Shown: in pieces, positions 43,940 to 50,576 of the stretch
How positions within the stretch are numbered: position 1 is the first letter of the stretch
Layout: every line of letters begins with the position of its first letter
From: Acanthamoeba lenticulata
Lineage: Eukaryota; Discosea; Longamoebia; Acanthamoebidae
Assembly (NCBI GenBank): GCA_002179805.1
Contig: NAVB01000345.1
Span: 1-50,576 of the forward strand
Direction: 5' to 3'
Length of the DNA: 50,576 nucleotides
The notes under the pieces: model-generated
The model's database searches: none
The model's input: the letters and a program-made list of their open reading frames with translations, nothing else
Told to the model about the DNA's origin: nothing
Position numbers and translations under genes: made by a program

Positions 43940-44316
43940 TATCGAGTACAAAAATCTGCAGAAAATCGATTTTGGTTGGAGGGTGGGACAGAAAAGAGTA
44001 GAAAGGGGAGAAGCACGGAATGAAGGGCCAAGCAGCGATACCTATGACGTCAGTTATCTAGCGGAGTTTGATGTGTCAGTTCCTCAGGCGAGTCTGCGCA
44101 CAGGCTGTGCAAATCCCACAGAAATCGCTCGAAGATGAAAGCAATGTGGAAGATTTTAGCAAAATGGACAAAAGGTTGCCGCAGTCGTCTACAACGCCCC
44201 CTCGTGCACAATGATTGAGCGCTAAGCCTTTTTAGAATCTTGCAACACGCAACGTTGCGTTTCGTTCGGAAAGAGGCGCCACGCCCTTTTTCAGATCACA
44301 TTTTAAAAACTCCGGC
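43940..44316. other. Intergenic region, no gene seen
   Basis: This 377-bp region lies upstream of the histidine phosphatase and downstream of cyclin-Q, both on minus. It must hold the phosphatase promoter and the cyclin 3' UTR. Open frames within it are short and have no recognisable pattern. It contains AT-rich runs around 43960-44000 and 44240-44300. Confidence 0.4.
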
Positions 44317-45702
44317 TCAGCCCGCGGCAGCCTTGGCGATGGCCAGCGGGCTTGGTGGCGAATACTTCTGGACATACTCCTGGTAGACCGTGAGGGCGGC
44401 CTCGTAGGGAATGGCCTGCAGCGTTCCAAGAGCATCGAGAAGATTGCTGGAGACCTCCTCCAGATCGTTCTTCTTGACGTCGAACACTTCCCACCAGGAG
44501 AACTGGCGCATCGCCTGATCCGAGGCGCGTTTGCTTGTTCAGTGACCTCAAAGACAAGAAGATTGGCGAGAAAGAGAGAGAGAGAGAGAGAAACGTACAT
44601 GTGGCACCTCCATGTTACTTTGTTCGAGTATAAACTGAGCAAGATAAAGGGCCGAGCACGCCAGCTCGTGTGGGCGATGATTCCTCTGCATGCAGAGTGG
44701 CGTAAAATACCTGGAGACGAGAAAACCTTTTAGCTGCTTGCTCAGTCATCACAATCCAAAAGGCCATGGTTCCTCTTACATGTCATTTGTAAGGTTCCAT
44801 GACACTTGCGCTAAGGCTTGAGACCCTACACGATCACAAGGAACCGAAGGTAAGTTCCGTTCTCGGCTATGGTGGGAATGGAAGGAGCACACCGTTGAGT
44901 GAGTTGACATAGTTGAGGAGGTATTTGTGTGGGTGAACAAAGGTAAGATCAAAGTCCAGGGTTCGCAATAGGAGCTGCTCGGCTGCAACCACTTCGTCCC
45001 GCAGATCCCAGTATTGCTGGTGCGCACCAAGGTCAGGGCCACCTTACGACGAATAGAAGTACGCACATACCTTCCCGATCTTGAGCATAGGTTGCTGCGG
45101 CTGCAGCAAGAAGTAACATGAGTTGATGACATCCCTTGCCTTTCGAAGTGTTTCTTCAGCCTTGCACGCCAGGTACAAGCAGCTTTGAGCCACCAGCTGC
45201 GCGCAGGTTCCATCAGCACGCAAGGAATGTCGCGCCAGCAAAAAGGAGAAGGAGCGTACGGCTAGGTCTAGCTTGTGAAGTGGGTGCAAATCGTAGAAGC
45301 GATGAAAGTAGTACTGCGCTGTGCACGCCGTTCGAGCCGGTCTACCATAGGACATTATTGTGTGTGAGCGAAAGCAGCTGCTGGGGCCGGCACTGGGGAA
45401 CGAGCGGCGTACAGTCGGAGAAGCCCAGCGGCTTTGCGCATGAGCAAGCACCCAAAGTAGCGCAAAATCATGTCCGTATCGGCGTCAATCATCTGCGTCT
45501 TGTGCAGGTTTTCGGGCGTGACAGCAAAGGGGTCCACATCCAGATTCTTGCTCGGCTCACTCCGTCGTTTGTGGGAATGAGAAGAAGAAGAAGAAGCGGA
45601 ATGGGAAGAGTGCCGTCGTTCTCTGCGTCTCAATTCGTGCTCTCGAGAAGCATCGCGGTTCTTCTCAACCCCACCACCCGAATGGTGTCGTGGCCCGTCC
45701 AT
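44317..45702 (-). CDS. CCNQ: Cyclin-Q-like (FAM58/CCNQ) cyclin
   Basis: Cyclin-Q activates CDK10 in animals. The ATG at 45702 opens a His/Ser/Arg-rich extension (MDGPRHHSGGGVEKNRDASR), then EPSKNLDVDPFAVTPENLHK and MILRYFGCLLMRKAAGLLRL. The cyclin box follows: AQYYFHRFYDLHPLHKLDLA, FLLARHSLRADGTCAQLVAQ, SCLYLACKAEETLRKARDVI and YWDLRDEVVAAEQLLLRTLD, with FVHPHKYLLNYVNSLN typical of the CCNQ/K/T group. The last exons have YLAQFILEQSNMEVP and FSWWEVFDVKKNDLEEVSSN, matching the WWxVF motif of cyclin-Q. The N-terminal extension is longer than in animal homologs. A GA-repeat lies in one intron (44573-44591). Confidence 0.82.
44573..44591. repeat. GA dinucleotide microsatellite in a cyclin-Q intron
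   Basis: A run of about nine GA units lies directly next to a GTAC-type donor on the minus strand, where it reads as CT repeats. Confidence 0.6.
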
Positions 45703-45956
45703 CGAGCACTCGTTGTGTTTGTGCGTTTTCGGAAAGAAGAAGAGAAAAAGCTTAAAAAAGTGATTAATCAATTTTCTCCACAAGATGAGCAGATCCATGG
45801 CCGATCACAGCGATACTCATCCCCGCACCAGCGCCGTACGATCGCACCTCAACTCTTTTTTTTTTTTCGAACCATTCCTAACCGTTACATTTTTGAATTG
45901 GATTCTCTTTTCGATACCGACTGGGACGGCAGTACAGGGCATCACCGGGCGAGGTG
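45703..45956. promoter_or_regulatory. Bidirectional promoter region, cyclin-Q / RBM18
   Basis: This 254-bp AT-rich spacer lies between divergent start codons (45702 minus, 45957 plus). It contains a poly-T run at about 45857-45868. No named element was recognised. Confidence 0.4.
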
Positions 45957-46720
45957 ATGGAACACAAACTTTATGTCGGTAACCTTGCGCCAACGGCAAA
46001 CGAGTACGTTTCATCTTTAGTTTTGCTCTTGACTGTACGGCCTAGGCTTAGATCACAGGCCGCAGATATCACATCATCAAGCTGTTTCAGCAATACGGCA
46101 CGATTGTAAAAGAGCAGTTCATTTGGCATAAGCACGGACCGAAGCGGGGCGAACCTAAAGGTTTCTGCTTTGTAGAGTATTCCTCAAAGCAAGTACGCGA
46201 GGTCCCCTCTTCTCGCCCCTCCCTCGCTTTTGACGTTTTCTTGCCGCGTGTCAGGAAGCCCAAACCGCGAAGGAGAAGGCGAATGGCAAGCTGCTCCTCG
46301 GGCGCCCTCTAGTTGTGCGCTTCGTCGATGAGAAGGTATTTTGTAGGCTCGCGCTGGTGCCTCGGCTCAGCGCCTGAACGACCCACCATTGCTCCCTTTA
46401 CCTCCCTTTTAGGTTCTTTACTCCAACGACCGATTGGCCGCGGACGATGCCGTGAGCGAGGCTGAAAAGGCCCGCAAGCTTGAGACCGAACGAGACAAAG
46501 AGCAAAAGAGGATCAGGTGCGACCCGACTGTTACAAGCTGGGTGCGGCCTGTTCCTTCTCACGCCACTTATTCTTTCTTTCTTTCAGCAACGAGGCCAAG
46601 ATCAAAGCTATCCAAGCGAAGCTGGCAATGATGAAGCGCGAGGAAGGTGGGTCGGAGAAGGGCAAGCAGCCGTCTTCCTACAGCACGCGCCATCCAAGCC
46701 TCCGGGACAGACCCTACTGA
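45957..46720 (+). CDS. RBM18: RBM18-like single-RRM RNA-binding protein
   Basis: The first exon reads MEHKLYVGNLAPTAN with an RNP2-like core (LYVGNL). A GTACGT donor and an acceptor at GCCGCAG join it to YHIIKLFQQYGTIVKEQFIW and HKHGPKRGEPKGFCFVEYSS, with RNP1 KGFCFVEY. After another intron come AQTAKEKANGKLLLGRPLVV and RFVDEK, then EAEKARKLETERDKEQKRI and, in the last exon, KIKAIQAKLAMMKREEGG. That final AKIKAIxAKLxMM helix is characteristic of RBM18. The tail has SLRDRPY. The protein is cytosolic or nuclear; its RNA target is unknown. Confidence 0.85.
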
Positions 46721-47093
46721 GGGCTCAGGGTGATCGTGTATCTGTACATAAAGTGATTTTTCATGCTACTTTCTTAGTATTTTCTGGTGCGCTACCGGAA
46801 CGAATTTCTGGCAGAACTTCATTCAGTTACCCCTCTCCCATAGCCACGCCAGCAGCTAGGACGAAAATAAACTGAAAGCGATGAGACAGGATGATAGACG
46901 GAAGAGTTGAGTGGGTCAACCAAGGCTTTTCACCACCGGTTGACCACGGGCCAGCGAAGCGCCTGTTTTACATTGCAGGCCACCCACAAAAAGCAACCGC
47001 CGAATCGGAAACGCCACAACTACAACCCACCCATCAAGTGTTCGCAACGCACCGCCACCACCACCTACCCTTACTACTACCCTCACCACCAAC
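46721..47093. other. Intergenic region, no gene seen
   Basis: This 373-bp region between RBM18 and the half-LIM gene is presumably the RBM18 3' UTR and the next promoter. A run rich in CAC and ACC triplets sits just before the next ATG (about 47030-47090). No ORF of interest or structured RNA was recognised. Confidence 0.4.
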
Positions 47094-47755
47094 ATGGGCA
47101 ACACCAACGCCAGCCCCTCTGTCGAGCAAGAATTTAAGGCCGTGCTGAACTCGGAGCAGGAAGTATCCAACGAGATGCTGGCTTCTCTCATGTGGGACAG
47201 GTAACCCCTTTGCCCCTTGCTCGGCCTGTAGAAGACCTTGTGGCTTGTGTGCTTACACGCGTTGTGCAGCCCGCCTGAGGACCTGTTGGCTGCTCTCAAG
47301 GAAGACGACTTTGGGCTCTCTGAGTTCGTGTGGCTTGACAAGAAGGAGGAAGGAAGCAATAACTGCCATGACCGATCCCAACTGCCAAATGATGAAGCCA
47401 GAGCCAGGCGACTTGCTGAGATACGGAAGCGAGTTGAAGAAGAGGTGGCCAGGCGTCGAGCCGAGATGGCGCAACAGGAGGAGGCTGCCGAAAAGCGTAA
47501 GCAACTGGAGCTGAAGAGCGAGGCTGGCCTTGTTCCACTATGTGCCCACTGCAAGGCGCCCGTCACCAAAGGTAGCGTGTATTGCTGGCCAATCGCTTTT
47601 ACGTTTTTTCCTCCCATTCTGACCCCTGTTCAGCAGGCAATACACTGCAAGGGAAGGTCTACTGCAAGGCCCATAACGCCCAGCTGCTGAAGGCTCGAGC
47701 TCTCGAGCAGAAGGCTAAGCACCACAAGCCTCGTAACAACAAGAAGAGTCACTAG
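47094..47755 (+). CDS. Small protein with coiled coil and C-terminal half-LIM-like zinc finger
   Basis: The ATG at 47094 begins MGNTNASPSVEQEFKAVLNS and includes EMLASLMWDR before a GTAACC donor. The second exon gives PPEDLLAALKEDDFGLSEFV, then a strongly charged helix (ARRLAEIRKRVEEEVARRRA) and AAEKRKQLELKSEAG. The last part reads LCAHCKAPVTK, an intron, then GNTLQGKVYCKAHNAQLL, giving C-x2-C and YC-x2-H, as in the second finger of a LIM domain. A basic tail ends NNKKSH. The N-terminal MG is a possible myristoylation site, though residue 6 is Ala, not Ser. No named family was recognised; a scaffold or adaptor role is a guess. Confidence 0.6.
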
Positions 47756-47901
47756 TAAGAGCAGTTTTGCAGTCGTACATAAACATTTTTTACACGGGCG
47801 CTGTTGTGGCCCTTGTTTCACCAGTAGGAAACAGAACTTTATTCAAACGGGATTGATGTTCAGTTCCTTGCAACCCACCAGCTTTACAGCAAGCCGAAGA
47901 A

Positions 47902-49509
47902 TCAAGGCTGCGTGCGGCCGTCCATGATGTGGTAAATGCCACGAGTGGGAGTGGAACTTGTCAGAGAGAGGTCCGCCGTTGCGAAGAGCTGCTCAAATTG
48001 CTGGTCGGTACGCTCCTTGCCGTCGAGCATCACCATCATGTGCAAGTCTTGCACCTCCACGCTAAGTGGAACCAGGTTGGAGTTCTCGCCCTCTGGGGGC
48101 ATCACGTTCTCGATGACCACGATGCGGCTGTGTGGCTTCATCATACGTCTGTTCCCCTGGGCGGATCAGAGAGGCTGGAAGCACAGCTGCCCACGAAGGA
48201 GAGCGTCACCTGATATTCTTGAGGATGAGTGCCGCTTGGTCATCATTCCAGTCATGTAGCACCATGCGGAGCACAAAGATGTCGGCCTGCGGGATGCGGT
48301 CAAGGAAGCTTCCTGTTTGGGATGGGAACATCAGGAAAACAGTGAACCGTGCCGATATGGATACGCACCTGCGACGAAAGTCACACGATCCCGCAGCGGA
48401 TCATGGGCCCACTTCGTTCGTGCTTTTGTGATCACCGAGTCCATGTCAAAGAGAATTCCCTTCACCTGGGGCGATGGAAGGTGCTCCAGCAGAAGGTGCA
48501 GCACCGTTCCGAGACCTGTAGCACCATCAGTCAACGTGCAGTGCCAAGGGAGAGTTTGCACAGCCTCCACGTACCGCCTCCCACGTCCACAATTGTGACT
48601 TCGTCATCCCCCTTTTCCCGCTGCACTTGCGAAACGAGGGCCTGCCAATCGAAGTCTTGCACAATCGGCGGAGTGGTGATGGCCAGCGTTTGCACCAGCA
48701 TTCGTTGGAAATACTCCAATTCTGAGTCGAAGTGCACACAGGTCAGCCACTCGAGAAAGAACACACAACTGCGGAGAGATAGGGGGTACCCTGATGGTGC
48801 TCGCGCTGGTTGTAGTACGCCCAAAGGTCCCGGCCTCCGTTTGTATGATCAAAAGCGGTCTCGCCTGTCAGAAGCATGTGCGAGAGTCCGTTCCATCCTT
48901 CGTACTGGGCCATGCCAAAGCACATGATGCTAGCCCGCACGCTCTGCGGATGGTCCTTGCGCAGGAGCAGGCTCATCGGTGAGTGCCCAAAGCGACGCCC
49001 GGGATGCTCTTCGAAGACGCCGATGGAGGACAGCAGGCGAAGGAAGCGATAAACCAACTCCTCGTCTGGAGCGTGCAGTTCTTCGGCGATCTCGGCCGCT
49101 GTAGGCCACTGCCCTCACGCACCTCATGAGGGAAGGCCAGGGACGTTGTGACGAGGGAATGGAGAGGTACCTGGTGCAAAGGATCGTTGAGTTGAATGGG
49201 AATGATGTCGGCCAGGCTGAGGTTGGCCGCAGCGAAGATGGCGCGGTTGTGTACAAACTTGAAGTGGATCTCAAGCAGGCGGAGCTGGGGAGGCAAGCAG
49301 GCATCGCGCAGGCTTTGGAGCCATCCCAAAGCACTGTTGAGCATACGGACCACCCATCGTGGGGGTAGCCAGAACGTGGGGGAGGCCGACTCCCGCCAGG
49401 GGTGGGGCGCGCCAACGGCAACTGACGGCAAGGAGGAAGAGGATGGGGCCGAGATGATCATCACGGCCAACGCCGCGACGAAAAGAGCAGCGAGGTGAAG
49501 GACGCGCAT
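47902..49509 (-). CDS. Plant-type SAM-dependent O-methyltransferase with N-terminal signal or anchor
   Basis: The start ATG at 49509 opens a hydrophobic segment (MRVLHLAALFVAALAVMIIS) that looks like a signal peptide or anchor, unusual for this cytosolic family. A dimerisation-type helical region follows: HFKFVHNRAIFAAANLSLAD, AEEL and ELVYRFLRLLSSIGVFEEHP, then MCFGMAQYEGWNGLSHML. The catalytic domain has QALVSQVQREKGDDEVTIVD followed by VGGG (SAM loop), ILFDMDSVITKA, DIFVLRMVLHDWNDDQAALI with the conserved HDW, and RIVVIENVMP. It ends GIYHIMDGRTQP. The substrate is unknown; relatives methylate phenolics or indoles. Short introns split the gene. Confidence 0.8.
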
Positions 49510-49735
49510 CTTGAGGGTGTTCTGTGTTGCGCTTGAAGAGTGTAGGCACTGTCCAAGCGACCCGACAGCAGCCTTGTGGGGGACGCGGACGGTTTACAAA
49601 ACAGGTCTCTGGATTTTCCTTCAAATAATTAAGCCAATCATTGATTGCGACCCGTCTTTTATCAAAGAATATTCATTTCACAAAATAATAGTGTTGATAC
49701 AAAGTGGTCTCAAATGCGAAGGAAGAGGAAGAGAG

Positions 49736-50576
49736 CTAGCAGGTAGCCTTTGCGCCTCCTGCTTGCGTGTACGAAACCGACTGCACGTACATCGCATCGC
49801 TCACCTTGGGCGTAATGCCCGTGGCCGACACGTACAGGTTGATGGCCATCGTCGCGTTGGGCAGTCCGGCCAATGCCGTGGTAGAGTTGTACGAACCGAT
49901 GAGGGAACCGCCAGCATAAACGGCAAAGAAGGTGGGCATGTAATGGACGGTGTAGTTGTAGAAGCCTGAAGACGGGTTGCCCATGGAGAGAGCGCCGAAC
50001 CACTTGAGGTACTTGTACGTCCCGTCGTTGTTGTAGTCCAGAGTGCCGCCATTCGACCCGTTCTGGTTGGCGCGGATGCGGAGCGTGATGGCGTCACCGC
50101 TGCCGCTGTTCAGCTGCTCAAACACAACAGTCGCACGCACGTGAGAAAGAGTTACTTATAAGAAAGTGAGCGGACGACGACTTCGTACCGCGAACTGAGA
50201 CGTGAAGCCGGTGGTGGCGGGCGCCTTGAAGAAGGCCGTGTAGACGCCGAAGCCATAGGCCGATGACTGCGTGGCCACGAAGCCAGCCGAGAAGTTCTTG
50301 CCGCTGCAGGGCGCCGCCGTCGTGCAAGGAGCGATCGACAGCTTTAGCTGGTTGGACGAGACCGACACCTGGCTCGGCACGGAGGCCTCGCTGCTGCTCG
50401 AGGTCGAGGTAACCATTTTCCACACGGTGGTGTTGAGCGACGTGCCGAACGACGTCACCTTCAGTTGAGCTGTTGTGGTTCCGAGTTGATTAGCGGGCAG
50501 TTCTAAGGTGCTAAGGTGGAGAGGCGTGACGTACAATTGTCAGTGCTGCAGTCAGCGCCCTTGAAGCCAGTGTCGC
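49736..50576 (-). CDS. GH16-like concanavalin A-fold secreted protein, 5' end outside window
   Basis: The C-terminal part is visible: VTSTSSSSEASVPSQVSVSS, then GKNFSAGFVATQSSAYGFGV and YTAFFKAPATTGFTSQFA. After an intron come GSGDAITLRIRANQNGSNGG, LDYNNDGTYKYLKWFGALSM, FYNYTVHYMPTFFAVYAGGS and LPNATMAINLYVSATG. The order resembles a GH16 / ConA-like beta-sandwich. The catalytic E-x-D-x2-E stretch, expected just after the FKAP strand, reads GSGDAITLR, so activity is doubtful. Many NxT/NxS sites fit a secreted glycoprotein. The stop is at 49736. It may be a carbohydrate-binding wall protein; exact family is unsure. Confidence 0.6.

Overview
The window looks like nuclear DNA from a free-living amoebozoan, most likely an Acanthamoeba-type genome. 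This is inferred from gene content and architecture, not from a database match. The DNA is GC-rich and genes are packed 50-450 bp apart on both strands. Most genes carry many short spliceosomal introns, some only 36-37 nt long, with donors that often read GTACG. The protein set is eukaryotic: RTEL1, Nse4, SMC4, DDX1, N-myristoyltransferase, CWF19L2, TMEM147, cyclin-Q and RBM18. It also includes lineage-restricted or bacterial-type items: a methylglyoxal synthase, two RFX factors, a U-box protein and F-box-like proteins. I saw no rRNA, tRNA, CRISPR or intact transposon.

Layout, left to right. At 1-2743 (-) is a secreted GH65 glucosidase-like enzyme with an embedded trefoil domain, cut by the window edge. 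At 2922-4369 (+) is an F-box-like/PH gene whose ankyrin half is broken. At 4404-9392 (-) is the RTEL1 helicase, divergent from a mitochondrially targeted tRNase Z (9535-11435 +). Mitochondrial ribosomal protein L23 and a tandem-domain methylglyoxal synthase follow. At 13145-14879 (-) is Nse4 of the SMC5/6 complex, then a 57-aa secreted or membrane peptide. At 15789-20130 (-) are two tandem RFX-type transcription factor genes with matching intron positions. CWF19L2 (20473-23388 -) is divergent from TMEM147 (23522-24721 +). NMT and a U-box protein follow, then a small coiled-coil ORF built from 21-bp repeats.

The right half holds DDX1 (28452-31977 -), divergent from a gene joining a ubiquitin-like domain, an E2-like domain without cysteine and a C-terminal F-box-like motif (32158-33753 +). 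Next come mitochondrial ClpB/Hsp78 (33861-37306 -), condensin SMC4 (37589-42398 -), a histidine phosphatase, and cyclin-Q divergent from RBM18. After these are a half-LIM zinc-finger protein, a plant-type O-methyltransferase with an N-terminal signal or anchor, and a GH16-like lectin/glucanase-fold protein cut by the right edge.

There is no operon-like pathway. Most genes are housekeeping functions: chromosome maintenance (RTEL1, Nse4, SMC4), RNA processing (tRNase Z, DDX1, CWF19L2, RBM18), mitochondrial function (uL23m, Hsp78), ubiquitin-type regulation (U-box protein, UBL-E2-like-F-box protein) and cell-surface carbohydrate proteins. The most unusual items are the UBL/E2-like/F-box protein, the duplicated methylglyoxal synthase fold, the trefoil-bearing GH65 enzyme, and a 15-bp perfect inverted repeat in the DDX1 bidirectional promoter. 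CDS coordinates run from start to stop codon and include introns. Splice sites were inferred by eye from frame continuity and family similarity.
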